Below, piece by piece: positions 25,554-35,184 of a stretch of 64,000 nt of DNA. The DNA is from Eisenibacter elegans DSM 3317. GTDB lineage: Bacteria > Bacteroidota > Bacteroidia > Cytophagales > Microscillaceae. Position 1 is the stretch's first letter; each line of letters opens with the position of its first letter. A model generated the notes under the pieces. The model was given only the letters and a program-made list of their open reading frames with translations. It ran no database searches and was not told where the DNA came from. Location of the stretch: positions 420,542-484,541 of the forward strand of contig NZ_KE387153.1 in NCBI RefSeq assembly GCF_000430505.1, in the 5' to 3' direction. Position numbers and translations under genes: made by a program.

Positions 25554-28325
25554 ATGTTATCATCCCCACATATGCTTGTGTCTTACCGCCACCTTTTGAG
25601 TTTCTTGTGCTGCTGTCTTTGGCTTCAGTCATTTGGTCAAGCTCAAGATTTACGTATTCCTGATGACCCTCAGGGTCGTATCAGGCACGAATTGGAAATG
25701 TTGGCAGACCCCAATACAGGCAAAATCCCAGAGAATATTCGGCTACAAGAGCTAAACTATGTTTATTCTAGCCGTGCCAACCTACAGCCTTCTATCCAAC
25801 GGGCTAATGGCTATGAAGTACGCAATAATGCTACTTGGACTTCTCGCGGCCCCTACAATGTAGGGGGACGTACGCGTGCTGTTGGTATCGATAGCCGCAA
25901 CAGCAACATACTCCTAGCAGGAGGGGCTTCGGGTGGGATGTATCGCTCAACTGACCAAGGCCAAAACTGGACGTTGGTCTCCAACATTGGAGATCACCCT
26001 TCGGTTACAGGAATTGCCCAAGACCCCACCAGCCGCGATACTTGGTATTATATTACGGGCGAAACCGCTGGCAACAGCGCCTCGGGTGGGAGTGCCTTCT
26101 TCTTAGGTCAAGGAGTGTTCAAATCTACTGACAACGGACGTACTTGGCAACAATTGAGCAGTACTATCCCTGTAAACCGCACACAGTTTGGCTCAGGCAC
26201 ACGCAATGAATGGCAGCAGTGTTATGACATCGCGATAGACCCTGTCAGTGGAGCGGTACTGGTCAGCAATTTGCGTGGCATTTATCGTTCTACGAATGGA
26301 GGTACTAGCTGGACACAAGTAGTAGATGCTAGTATTTCTCAGTCAGGGCAGTGGTCGCACTTAGATGTGGTCTCTACTGGCACCAATAGCCGTCTTTTTT
26401 ATGCCAGCACCCATAGCTTTGGAACACAAAAAGGCATTTTTCGCTCTACTGACGGCATCAACTGGACACCTATCACCTTGCCTAGCTCATTCCCTAATGT
26501 GTACCGCCGCATAGAAATTGCTATTGCCCCCTCTAACCCTGATATTGTCTGGTTTTTGGTTTATGAAAGCAATACCAGCAACAAACTCTACCGCTACCAA
26601 CACAGTGCCGGTGATTGGTCTGACCGCTCCGAGCAATTGCCTGACATAGGTGGTAGTGTGGGGAATTTTAATCCTCAAGGCGGCTACAATTATGTGATTA
26701 AAGTAAAGCCTGACAACCCAGAGTACGTGTTTATTGGCGCTACTAACTTACACCGCTCATCAGATGGCTTTCAGAGCAAACAAGTAAGTGCCAACACAGG
26801 GCCTACCCAGTGGATTGGTGGTTATTCCCCTGCCAATAACGTATCGAGCTATCCCGATCATCACCCCGATATTCATACCTTGGTTTTCTTGCCTGGTAGT
26901 AATATCAGCGCTATTTGTGGGCACGACGGCGGCTTGAGCCTCACCACTGACATTACCACCGGCACCACCGGCAACACCCCTGTACAGTGGCGTAGCCTCA
27001 ATAATGGCTATCTCACCACCCAAATATATGCCATTGCCATTGACCCCTACAAGGGCTTTGATGATAAACTAATGGCTGGATTCCAAGACAATGGCAACTG
27101 GATTACGACTAGCCCTAAACCTGATAATTTGTGGGGGGAAGAGCGTGGTGGTGGCGATGGGGCTTGGAATTCCATCGTAACCGGAACAGATATCCGTTAT
27201 TTCTCCCAACAAAACGGCAGTATCTTACGCAATAGAAGCGCCAGCCCTTCTAGTTTTAACCAAATCGATGGCATTCAGCCTTCGCAAGCCAGCGGGCAGC
27301 GCTTTATCAACCCCTTTATCTTGGATAAGAACGTCTCGAATAGGATGTATTACCCTGCTGGTTTGGAGATGTGGCGCAACAACGACCTCGCTGCTATTGA
27401 GTCAGGCTTTACTTTCCAAGGGACTACCACCGGATGGGTACGCCTCTCAACAGCCTCTCTCAGCAGCGGCAGTATTAGTGCCTTGGACGTATCTAAAACA
27501 CCGGCCAATGTTTTGTACTATGGTACTAATAACGGTCAAATTTATCGCATCGACAATGCGCACCTAAGCAGCACTCCCACCCGTACCAATATTTATAGCG
27601 ACAGAGGACTGCCTTCTGATGGCTTTGTAAGCTGTATTACGGTAGATGAAACCGATGCCAATCGGGTATTTGTGGCATTTTCTAACTATGGTATCCGCAG
27701 TGTTTTTTACACTACTAACGGAGGGCAGACTTGGACGGACATCAGCGGTAACCTCGAAGAGAACCCTGACGGAACAGGCAACGGCCCTTCGGTGCGTTGG
27801 GTGGCTATCCATAGGCCTGAGGAATCAGGTGATGTTATTTATTATGCCGGGACAAGCACCGGTCTCTACAGCACCACTCAGCTCAACGGCCTCAATACTG
27901 TCTGGACACAAGAGGGTGCCAACAGTATCGGCAATGTGCCTGTGGTGATGATACGAACTCGCGCCGAGGATGGTCTTGTGGCCATAGGCACACACGGCAG
28001 AGGCGCTTTCAATGCCAAGGTAGGGGGTAAAATATTGGTAACTTCTATCGAAGAATCACTCAACGCACCTACAGAAAAGCTGGTGTTATTCCCCAACCCC
28101 ACTACTGACGAGCTAATCATCGCTCTACAACAAACACAACGCGAGCTGGCCAAGGCCGAAATTTATGACCTCCAAGGACGTTTGGTGCAAGAAACTCTTT
28201 TGCGCACTTTCAGCGGCCAAGACCTGTCGACCACAGTAAGTCTGTCGCAGCTACCGGCCGGCACTTACTTAGTGCGGGTGATTACGGCAGAGCAGGTCTT
28301 CAATGAGCGCCTGATGAAACAATAA
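25554..28325 (+). CDS. Secreted BNR/sortilin-like repeat protein with T9SS sorting domain
   Basis: The 923-residue exported protein has a signal peptide (start at 25554 or ATG 25572). Asp-box (BNR) repeats are visible as YRSTDQGQNWT, FKSTDNGRTWQ, YRSTNGGTSWT and YTTNGGQTWT, typical of two seven-bladed propellers in VPS10/sortilin-like and sialidase-like proteins. The last 80 residues are a type A T9SS C-terminal domain (LFPNPTTDELII, YDLQGRLV and LPAGTYLVRV). It should cross the outer membrane by type IX secretion and be attached to the surface. No sialidase catalytic residues are evident, so binding is more likely than hydrolysis. Confidence 0.87.
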   Translation: MLSSPHMLVSYRHLLSFLCCCLWLQSFGQAQDLRIPDDPQGRIRHELEMLADPNTGKIPENIRLQELNYVYSSRANLQPSIQRANGYEVRNNATWTSRGPYNVGGRTRAVGIDSRNSNILLAGGASGGMYRSTDQGQNWTLVSNIGDHPSVTGIAQDPTSRDTWYYITGETAGNSASGGSAFFLGQGVFKSTDNGRTWQQLSSTIPVNRTQFGSGTRNEWQQCYDIAIDPVSGAVLVSNLRGIYRSTNGGTSWTQVVDASISQSGQWSHLDVVSTGTNSRLFYASTHSFGTQKGIFRSTDGINWTPITLPSSFPNVYRRIEIAIAPSNPDIVWFLVYESNTSNKLYRYQHSAGDWSDRSEQLPDIGGSVGNFNPQGGYNYVIKVKPDNPEYVFIGATNLHRSSDGFQSKQVSANTGPTQWIGGYSPANNVSSYPDHHPDIHTLVFLPGSNISAICGHDGGLSLTTDITTGTTGNTPVQWRSLNNGYLTTQIYAIAIDPYKGFDDKLMAGFQDNGNWITTSPKPDNLWGEERGGGDGAWNSIVTGTDIRYFSQQNGSILRNRSASPSSFNQIDGIQPSQASGQRFINPFILDKNVSNRMYYPAGLEMWRNNDLAAIESGFTFQGTTTGWVRLSTASLSSGSISALDVSKTPANVLYYGTNNGQIYRIDNAHLSSTPTRTNIYSDRGLPSDGFVSCITVDETDANRVFVAFSNYGIRSVFYTTNGGQTWTDISGNLEENPDGTGNGPSVRWVAIHRPEESGDVIYYAGTSTGLYSTTQLNGLNTVWTQEGANSIGNVPVVMIRTRAEDGLVAIGTHGRGAFNAKVGGKILVTSIEESLNAPTEKLVLFPNPTTDELIIALQQTQRELAKAEIYDLQGRLVQETLLRTFSGQDLSTTVSLSQLPAGTYLVRVITAEQVFNERLMKQ

Positions 28326-28393
28326 TAATCACTTGAGCATCAGAGGAATAAACTCTTATGACTCCTTAAACCAAGTAAATCTTGGTATACTTT

Positions 28394-28430
28394 TCAGCCC
28401 TTCCAAGCACCTTAGTATTGGGAGGGCTGA
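28394..28430. terminator. Bidirectional hairpin between convergent genes
   Basis: TCAGCCCTTCCAA and TTGGGAGGGCTGA form a 13-bp stem with one G-T pair and an 11-base loop. It lies between the convergent BNR gene and the lipoprotein gene at 28451. On the minus strand it is followed by AAAAG and not by a T-run, so termination strength is uncertain. Confidence 0.55.
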
Positions 28431-28450
28431 TTGATGGTACCCCCTGAGGC

Positions 28451-29320
28451 TCAATACCCATAGAGTTTTTCTCCTTTTGGGTTGACAAAAAAACAATCGA
28501 GTGTATTGTTGATGGCCTCTTTAAAGTTATCCTCTAGGTCTTTGCGTACATAGCCTAGTTTTTGACTATCGCTAAGGTATTCGCGTTGGGTTTCTTTTCT
28601 GGTTGTGCTGCGTTTGCCATAGTACTGGCGTTTTTCGACTGTTTTCTCCTTATAATCAGGAATGTAAATCCGGTCAGCGTTTTGGCTGCTCACCGTGATG
28701 TAACCGTGGTATTGGAGGGGTTCCCACGAGAGTATGTGCAGCCTGCCCTCTATCAACCCTTCGCCATCGTGTAAATGCTCAGGATAAGTTTGCTGAGTAA
28801 CTTCAAGCACTACCAACCACTTGACATCCTGCCAGAGGCGTAGCAAGTTGAAATCGGCCTGCATATTCCGGCGGGCATAGTCCGGAGAAGAGTCTTGGAA
28901 ATATATCGGGCGATAGGTTCCCCGCTGTAGGTAATGGATGCGCATCAAGGCCGAGCCCGCCTCATAACGACTAAAATAGCCCTTGGATACAGGCTCCCCA
29001 GTGAGGTATCCTTTGGGAATAGTAAGGAGCAGGTTGTCTGTCTCATAACGACAACTACCACTACTACTCTCACAGAAGGGAAGCGTAACCGGTTTGGCTG
29101 CCCAAGCCAAACTGTCAAGAGGTTTGCCTTGGGTACATAAGGCATCAATCTGTGTAAGCTTGTCTGTTATTTGGGCGAAATCGAAAGGAGGGTTCGCACG
29201 CAACGAATCAATACCCGATGCTATCAGGTGCTCTATGGATGTTTGCCGTTGCTCTGCCGACGGCTCACAAGCACACAAAAACAAAAGTGCCCCTAGGCAG
29301 CAATAATATGGTATGGCCAT
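28451..29320 (-). CDS. Putative lipoprotein
   Basis: The 289-residue protein has a lipoprotein signal with lipobox LCAC within the first 20 residues (MAIPYYCCLGALLFLCAC). The mature part is charged and has no motif I recognise. Residues near 85-95 hold several Ser and Cys (CESSSGSC). Monocistronic. Likely outer-membrane anchored, function unknown. Confidence 0.75.
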   Translation of the reverse strand: MAIPYYCCLGALLFLCACEPSAEQRQTSIEHLIASGIDSLRANPPFDFAQITDKLTQIDALCTQGKPLDSLAWAAKPVTLPFCESSSGSCRYETDNLLLTIPKGYLTGEPVSKGYFSRYEAGSALMRIHYLQRGTYRPIYFQDSSPDYARRNMQADFNLLRLWQDVKWLVVLEVTQQTYPEHLHDGEGLIEGRLHILSWEPLQYHGYITVSSQNADRIYIPDYKEKTVEKRQYYGKRSTTRKETQREYLSDSQKLGYVRKDLEDNFKEAINNTLDCFFVNPKGEKLYGY

Positions 29321-29395
29321 CTTCTTCTTGAAGTTTAGTAATGATGATGGCTATTCATACGTTTTGAAACACCAAGGGGTTAGCTTGGACGGTTG

Positions 29396-29566
29396 AATGT
29401 TTTTCACCCCTCCCACGATTAAAATCGTGGGCTAAACCTGAACATTTTTGGAAAAACAGCCCGGAGCTTCGGCTCCGAGGCAAGCTGAGGCCTCATTTTG
29501 GAGATAAAATGAGATTTAGCCCACAGTTTTAACTATGGGATTTGAAAAATGTCCAATGGTGTGTCA
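29396..29566 (-). mobile_element. Dispersed repeat family B, copy 3 (with extra palindrome)
   Basis: An inverted copy ending AAAAATGTCCAATGGTGTG at the right. It carries the CGGAGCTTCGGCTCCG and CCCACAGTTTTAACTATGGG palindromes. At its left it has an added CCCACGATTAAAATCGTGGG palindrome, also found inside family D. Its right end runs to the stop codon of nuoL at 29564-29566. Confidence 0.72.
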
Positions 29567-31660
29567 CCCCACCCAATACCAAAGCAAAAGCATCAACAAC
29601 AACACCGCTGCAAAAACATACTGACTGACGCCGCCCCTGGCCGGAGTGCGGACTTTCAGCCCGACGAAGGCTGCTAACCAAGCCACAAAATTGACCAACC
29701 CATCCACCATGTTTTTGTCGAACCAGGCTATCAAGTGTGCCAGTACTACGGGTATTTTGGCCACAAGATTGACCAGTCCGTCGACCCAACGGTTGTCGAG
29801 CGTGGCCACTTGTTTGCTACTCCAAACCACCCCACTGCCCAATCCTTGACTGAGGGTTTGGTCTATGCCCAGTGCTTTTTCGGAGCTTCGCTGAAACGCC
29901 CTGCTCCAAGCCTTGTCGTACCACTGCCCCATATACAGACCTTTGAGCGAGAGCTGATGCCAGAGGCTGCCTTCGTCTTGTAGGGGATTGGGGGCATAGG
30001 CTTGGCTTTTGCTGAAAATCAGGAAGGACAAGCTAAGCCCTGCCAAGGCCAGCAACACCGAAACGGTAGCCACTAACAAATGGACATCGTGTGCGGCTTG
30101 AGCATAGCGCAGGCCCAAGTCAGCCGCCGCCCCTAGCGATTGCCACTGTGGCAGCCCTTCCAAAAACCAGCTATGCGCCCCGTCTAACGGATTGATACTA
30201 AAGCAAATCCATACTGAACCCAAAGCCAAAACGGCCAAGGGTATGCGCATCCAGCCATCGGCCTCAGGCAAGGACTGTGGACTGTATGGCTTTTGGAGCA
30301 GTTGTGCTGCCCGGAGGTCATCGCCCCAAAAGACCAGCACCCATTGGCGACCCATATAAAAGGCTGTCAAAAAAGCCGTCAAGAAAGCCGTTACCGGAAA
30401 AAGATACCAAGTGCCTCCCCCCTGAAGCTGCGCCCAGCCAAGGCTGTGTGCCAAAAGCGCATCTTTGGACAAGAAACCCGTAGTAAGGGGTAGCCCCACC
30501 AAGGCCGCCGCTGCCACCGTATAACACACAAAAGTAAAAGGCATGGCCTTGCGCAAGCCGCCCATCAGGTACATATGTTGGGCATCGAGCGGGAGGTGGT
30601 GTTCGTGTGCCCAATGATGTAGCGCGTGAATCACACTGCCTGCACTCAAAAACAAACAAGCTTTGAAAAAAGCGTGGGTAAACAAATGGAAAAGCGCCAA
30701 TTGTGGGACACCCATCCCCAAAGCCATCATCATATAACCCAGCTGCGAGAGCGTCGAGTAGGCCAATACCTTCTTGATGTCGGTTTGAGCCAAGGCCGAA
30801 AACCCACCAACAAAGGCCGTCATCAAGCCTAGCACTGTAATCACCAGCAGCGCATCGGGGCTGAGTAAGCCAAATATCCTTGCGCCAAGGTACACTCCGG
30901 CGGCTACCATTGTGGCGGCGTGAATCAGCGCCGATACCGGCGTGGGTCCTTCCATCGCGTCGGGCAGCCAAATATGTAGCGGAAACTGCGCCGACTTGCC
31001 CATCGCTCCCGCAAAGAGACACAAGCCAATAAAAGTAGTCAGCCCCGCTGAGAGACTGCCATCGTGGAGCGCCTCAAAATTGGCCGTCCATGTCAGCTCA
31101 CCCGTATGGGTATAGAGTAGCAAGATGCCTATCATCAGGCCAAAGTCTCCCACCCTATTGACCACAAAGGCCTTTTTGGCGGCAGCGGCAGCGGCAGGCT
31201 TTTCGTACCAAAACCCAATCAAGAGGTAAGAGGCCAAGCCCACCAACTCCCAAAAAATATAAATCACCAAGAGGTGGTCAGTAGCCAAGATTCCCAACAT
31301 CGCCACCGTAAACAAGCCCAAATAAGCAAAATACCGATGGTAATGCCTGTCGCCACGCATATACGAAACCGAAAAAAGATGTACCAGCCACGAAACCCCA
31401 CAGACCAAGGCCATCATCCAGCGGCTGAGCTGATCCAGATACAGGCTCAACACCCAGGTACGTGTACCCATTTCCAGCCGATAAATCACCCACTGCTGCG
31501 CCTCCGCAGCGCCCATACACATCCACAAGCTCAGCCCAAAGACTGCGGCCATAGAGGCTACCGCCCACCAGTAACCCCAAGTCCAGCGCTCACGCCAGAC
31601 CAATAACACCAAAAAATTGAGCAGGGGCAAGCCCATCATCAACGCAAGCAAGACAAGCAT
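29564..31660 (-). CDS. nuoL: NADH-quinone oxidoreductase subunit L
   Basis: This 698-residue polytopic membrane protein forms an antiporter-like proton channel of complex I. The core is intact: FWELVGLASYLLIGFW, VNRVGDFG, GAMGKSAQFPLHIWLPDAM, GPTPVSALIHAATMV and the Lys in KKVLAYSTLSQLGYM. The long C-terminal amphipathic region with repeated VDGLVN is usual for Bacteroidota NuoL. No other nuo gene adjoins it. It is flanked by repeat families B and C, so it may be separated from a nuo operon elsewhere. A DabB-type ion pump role is less likely given the C-terminus. Confidence 0.88.
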   Translation of the reverse strand: MLVLLALMMGLPLLNFLVLLVWRERWTWGYWWAVASMAAVFGLSLWMCMGAAEAQQWVIYRLEMGTRTWVLSLYLDQLSRWMMALVCGVSWLVHLFSVSYMRGDRHYHRYFAYLGLFTVAMLGILATDHLLVIYIFWELVGLASYLLIGFWYEKPAAAAAAKKAFVVNRVGDFGLMIGILLLYTHTGELTWTANFEALHDGSLSAGLTTFIGLCLFAGAMGKSAQFPLHIWLPDAMEGPTPVSALIHAATMVAAGVYLGARIFGLLSPDALLVITVLGLMTAFVGGFSALAQTDIKKVLAYSTLSQLGYMMMALGMGVPQLALFHLFTHAFFKACLFLSAGSVIHALHHWAHEHHLPLDAQHMYLMGGLRKAMPFTFVCYTVAAAALVGLPLTTGFLSKDALLAHSLGWAQLQGGGTWYLFPVTAFLTAFLTAFYMGRQWVLVFWGDDLRAAQLLQKPYSPQSLPEADGWMRIPLAVLALGSVWICFSINPLDGAHSWFLEGLPQWQSLGAAADLGLRYAQAAHDVHLLVATVSVLLALAGLSLSFLIFSKSQAYAPNPLQDEGSLWHQLSLKGLYMGQWYDKAWSRAFQRSSEKALGIDQTLSQGLGSGVVWSSKQVATLDNRWVDGLVNLVAKIPVVLAHLIAWFDKNMVDGLVNFVAWLAAFVGLKVRTPARGGVSQYVFAAVLLLMLLLWYWVG

Positions 31661-31754
31661 AAAAGTAGTTTTTAGAGATGCTTGCCAAAAATGATAAAAA
31701 TTCGCCTACTTTCACAGCCTCAAGCTCAAAAAGTACAGTACTTTTCATTTTTGA

Positions 31755-31916
31755 TGGTGGGGCTTCCCCCGCGCCCAACGCTCAAGGCCATCTCTGCCAT
31801 CCCTTCAGGCGCGGGGTCGCGCTTTCACCAGTAGCTTGCGGCAAGCCGCAAGGCTACTTGGCTCTATCGCTAAGCCGCTTGCGCCCGTATAGGGCAAGCC
31901 TTCGGCTTGCGGTGAG
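31755..31916 (+). repeat. REP-like family C, copy 2
   Basis: GGGGCTTCCCCCGCGCCC, GGCGCGGGGTCGCGCTTTC, ACCAGTAGCTTGCGGC and a closing CAAGCCTTCGGCTTGCGG palindrome fill the gap between nuoL and the lipoprotein at 31917. The CACCAGTAGCTTGCG unit is shared with 9971-10018 and the right window end. Confidence 0.65.
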
Positions 31917-32732
31917 TTACTCTCTTGCTGTCTCCAAATCTTCTGAGAAAGTACCTATCTGCTGTTTTTGCGCATTATACAACACCACCTGCCAAGTAGG
32001 CATCAGGTAGCCAAGCCTAGCGCTGACCTTACCCATCGAGGTAGACTCAAAGCGCAGCTCGTGGGTTTTGGCATCTATATACGCACTGAAAAACTCCTCC
32101 TGCCCGGCAGGGTCTGTATACCCAAAATGCAATTGGTCTGAGTTAGTCCCCTCTTGGCTGTCTTCAGCAGCTAGCCGTGCCATATTGCTCGCATTCACAA
32201 AAGCCCGCCAGTAGATATTGCGCACAAAAAAAGAAGGACGCACATTGCTATCGTCAAACGCAGGGGGGGTTTGCTCATCGATTAGCGCAAACTCCTCTGC
32301 CGCTCCACTGCCATCAGGAGCCATTAGCGTAAGGCTTACCCCTACTGGCGAAACGCCGCTGACGAGCTTGAAGCGAGGTTGGGTCTTGTCGTTTTCGGCC
32401 AAAAAACAACTATAAGCCACCGCATCTAAGCCTTTGGGCTTTTGTACTACAAGGGTTTGAAATTGATCACCCCCCTTGCCATCATAATAAAAAACTTTTT
32501 GCAACCCTCCTTCCCAATAAAGCAAGAGCATCTCGCGTGTGTTTACACAATAATAACTCCCCGTAAGGCCTATCTCCTCAAGACTTTCTGAGGGCTTGGC
32601 CGATTGAGAGGTACTCGTGTCAGCGTTGAGGTCAGTTTGGTCGGTAGTAGTAGTAGTAGGCGTTGTCGTACCGCCACAAGCGCCCAAGAAAAGTACTAGG
32701 GCAGCCACATAATAAAGGTTTTTGCGTAACAT
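31917..32732 (-). CDS. Putative lipoprotein
   Basis: The 271-residue protein starts at ATG 32732 (MLRKNLYYVAAL) with lipobox LGAC, followed by a Thr-rich linker (GGTTTPTTTTTDQTD). A longer in-frame start at 32960 is rejected because that extension overlaps a decayed transposase. The mature part is beta-rich with no recognised domain (GSYYCVNTREMLLLYWEGG). It is probably a surface or periplasmic lipoprotein. Confidence 0.77.
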   Translation of the reverse strand: MLRKNLYYVAALVLFLGACGGTTTPTTTTTDQTDLNADTSTSQSAKPSESLEEIGLTGSYYCVNTREMLLLYWEGGLQKVFYYDGKGGDQFQTLVVQKPKGLDAVAYSCFLAENDKTQPRFKLVSGVSPVGVSLTLMAPDGSGAAEEFALIDEQTPPAFDDSNVRPSFFVRNIYWRAFVNASNMARLAAEDSQEGTNSDQLHFGYTDPAGQEEFFSAYIDAKTHELRFESTSMGKVSARLGYLMPTWQVVLYNAQKQQIGTFSEDLETARE

Positions 32733-32829
32733 AGGGTGGTTTTGTTTGGGGGGAATAAGTCCAAATTGAGCACTTATACGCAAAGCCCTGCTAGAAGTTG
32801 TGGCATAAAAACGAAGGGAAGACAGTAAA

Positions 32830-33220
32830 CCCCTGATTTGTAAACCACATTGTACGTATTTTTCAGGTAAAGACACATCAATGCGCCCCTCCAAATAGTA
32901 CCGCTCAGGCCTACCTAGCAGGGGCGCTTGCTCAACAATACCGCTTTGAAAGCGACACATTCCGACTCACTCAGCAGACTTGGCTGAGGACGGACATCGG
33001 CTTTACAGAGTGCCTTAAACCCACCTCATATGTAGGTGTTGATGTATTTGCGGACACTCTGCTCGTGAATCCCAAAATAGACAGCTATTTCTGAAAACGC
33101 CTTGCCCAATTGATAGCGCTTCAGCATACGTAATTTTTTACGCATATACTCGGCCTGATGACGACGAAAATATCGCTGGTATTCTGATTGGTCAAAACCT
33201 CTGTTATCAAATTTTTTCAT
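32830..33220 (-). pseudogene. Decayed IS630-like transposase (N-terminal part, two in-frame stops)
   Basis: From ATG 33220 a frame encodes a helix-turn-helix (YQLGKAFSEIAVYFGIHEQS) and ends at TGA 33026-33028. The same frame continues as GGFKALCKADVRPQPSLLSE and VAFKAVLLSKRP, hits TAG at 32915-32917, then goes on as VGLSGTIWRGALMCLYLKN before fading out. This matches the N-terminal and linker part of IS630-type transposases. The catalytic DDE part is missing. Two nonsense codons and truncation make it a pseudogene. Confidence 0.75.
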
Positions 33221-33290
33221 TGTTAGCCCCTATACGCAAATATATGGATTTATAAGCCTAAAGGGAGTAAGCTAGTTTGAGTTTAATCTA

Positions 33291-33480
33291 AGAGCTTGTC
33301 TAAATTTTCAGCACGGCACTCAAACCAGCTGATTTTTGTGCTAATACTAGGCAAAAAACGTAGGCGTGATGCTCAGCCAACGATTTTAACTGTGGGAGGG
33401 CTACGGCGAGCATTGTTGACGACATAGCAGCCACAAAGCAGTGTGTTAGTGTTGATGATGCCAATTGTAAACAAGCGCTT
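33291..33480 (+). mobile_element. MITE-like element, family D copy 2
   Basis: The left end AGAGCTTGTCTAAA is identical to copy 1 at 3906. The interior aligns closely (AACAGCTGG-type core, GGGAGGGCTACGGCGAGCA). The right end, GTAAACAAGCGCTTA, is mutated. Length about 190 bp. It lies near the decayed transposase but is not flanked by it. Confidence 0.75.
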
Positions 33481-33662
33481 AGTACTCCCCCATCGGGCCA
33501 ACCCCCCAACTAGCTGAACGAGTGTAACGGTTTTTATTATCATAATTTTTATTACAATATGTTTCAGGCAGACAGTGTGTTGATGCGTCCCTTCTGGCTT
33601 TGTGCAAAGCAAAAGATTTAGTTTCTTTGCAATCCACTTAAATAACAACCCATATTTTCCTT

Positions 33663-34115
33663 ATGGAACTGAAAGACATTGCCTCTATTGCCGGGAAGCC
33701 CGGCTTGTTTCGAGTACTCAAGCCTACGCGCACCGGTGTCATGGTAGAGACCCTAGACGAGCAAAAGAAACGCACAGTAGCCGGTGCTACCGCACGTATT
33801 TCGGTATTGCAGGAGGTTTCGATGTATACCACCGACAGTGAGGGCTATATTGCCTTAGCAGACGTGTTGTACAATATTTATCAAAAACACCAACTCGCCC
33901 TGCCTGTACATGCCAAGTCTGACGATGAAGCGCTTTTTGGTTTTTTTGCTGATGTAGTCCCTGATTACGACCGCGACAAAGTGCGCAGCTCTGACGTAAA
34001 AAAGCTGGTCAGCTGGTATGGGATTTTGGCTCAGTATGCGCCCGAGCTGCTGGCATCTTTGGGTAACGAAACTGCTGCCAACAGCGCCGACAAAGCCCCC
34101 GAGGAGGAGGCCTAA
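33663..34115 (+). CDS. DUF5606 family protein
   Basis: The 150-residue protein begins MELKDIASIAGKPGLFRVL and contains KPTRTGVMVETLDEQKK. This is the conserved N-terminus of a Bacteroidota-specific family of unknown function (DUF5606), a small beta-barrel-like domain followed by a helical part and an acidic tail. It stops three bases before the argE-like gene begins, so the two are probably cotranscribed. The family is cytoplasmic. Confidence 0.85.
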   Translation: MELKDIASIAGKPGLFRVLKPTRTGVMVETLDEQKKRTVAGATARISVLQEVSMYTTDSEGYIALADVLYNIYQKHQLALPVHAKSDDEALFGFFADVVPDYDRDKVRSSDVKKLVSWYGILAQYAPELLASLGNETAANSADKAPEEEA

Positions 34116-34118
34116 GCG

Positions 34119-35177
34119 ATGGAGGTACACCTCGACCTGCTCCGCCAACTAGTCCAGACCCCTTCTTTCAGCCGCGAAGAAGGGGCTACGGCTATGCTGT
34201 TGTTCGATTTTTTGAGCGCTAGGGGTTGGCTCCCTCAGCGCCATCTACACAATATATGGGTGGCTTCGCCACACAACCGCGCCGGCCAGCCTACGCTCTT
34301 GCTCAACTCCCATCACGACACCGTCAAGCCGGTAAGCGGCTGGCAACGTGATCCTTTTGGGGCTTCGCTCGAAGGCACACATCTCTACGGCCTTGGCAGT
34401 AACGATGCAGGGGCTTCGCTCGTAGGTTTATTGGCCGCGTTTGAGCATTTGGCGCAAGCCCCACAACCTTATAACCTTATTTGGGCAGGCACTGCCGAAG
34501 AGGAGATTTCGGGTGCCAACGGCATTGCCTCCCTCCTTCCCTTGCTCCCTCCTATAGACTTGGCCATTGTGGGCGAGCCCACCCAAATGCAACTGGCCAT
34601 CGCCGAAAAGGGGTTGATGGTGCTCGACTGTTATGCCCACGGCCAGGCCGGGCACGCCGCCCGCCAAGAGGGTGTCAATGCTATTTACAAAGCCCTGCCC
34701 GACATCCAATGGTTTGCCAACTACCGCTTCGAGCAAGTATCACCGGTGTTGGGGGAAGTACGGATGACCGTCAGTCAAGTACAAGCCGGCACACAACACA
34801 ATGTCGTGCCCGACCGCTGCCACTGGGTGGTGGATGTGCGCACCACAGAGTGCTACAGCAACGAAGCCCTGCTGGCCGAAATTAAGGCGCAGGTCAGCTG
34901 TGAGGTAGTGCCGCGTTCGTTGCGCCTACAGTCGTCGGGGATAGCCCTGACGCACCCTGTCGTACAGCGGGGCTTGGCCCTAGGCAAAACAACCTATGGC
35001 TCCCCTACCCTCTCCGACCAAGCCCTGATGCCTTTTCCCTCACTCAAAATCGGGATAGGCGACTCAGCGCGCTCCCATACCGCCGACGAGTATATCGTTC
35101 TTTCTGAGCTCGAATCAGGCATAGCTGATTATATCGCCCTGCTCGACCAACTTGTTTTCCCTCCCCATATTCTATAA
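34119..35177 (+). CDS. M20 family deacetylase (ArgE/acetylcitrulline deacetylase type)
   Basis: This 352-residue zinc amidohydrolase has H65-x-D67 (NSHHDTV), bridging D96 (GSNDAGAS), the catalytic Glu pair at 127-129 (TAEEEISG), E153 (GEPTQ) and a late His (RSHTADEY). It lies 7 bp before argH. Cluster position points to removal of an acetyl or succinyl group from ornithine or citrulline in arginine synthesis. Several Bacteroidota use acylcitrulline, and the sequence alone does not decide which. Confidence 0.85.
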   Translation: MEVHLDLLRQLVQTPSFSREEGATAMLLFDFLSARGWLPQRHLHNIWVASPHNRAGQPTLLLNSHHDTVKPVSGWQRDPFGASLEGTHLYGLGSNDAGASLVGLLAAFEHLAQAPQPYNLIWAGTAEEEISGANGIASLLPLLPPIDLAIVGEPTQMQLAIAEKGLMVLDCYAHGQAGHAARQEGVNAIYKALPDIQWFANYRFEQVSPVLGEVRMTVSQVQAGTQHNVVPDRCHWVVDVRTTECYSNEALLAEIKAQVSCEVVPRSLRLQSSGIALTHPVVQRGLALGKTTYGSPTLSDQALMPFPSLKIGIGDSARSHTADEYIVLSELESGIADYIALLDQLVFPPHIL

Positions 35178-35184
35178 TATCATT

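Noticed and set aside
32733-32960. N-terminal extension of the lipoprotein at 31917
   Set aside because: The extension overlaps the decayed transposase, and a proper lipoprotein signal starts at 32732.
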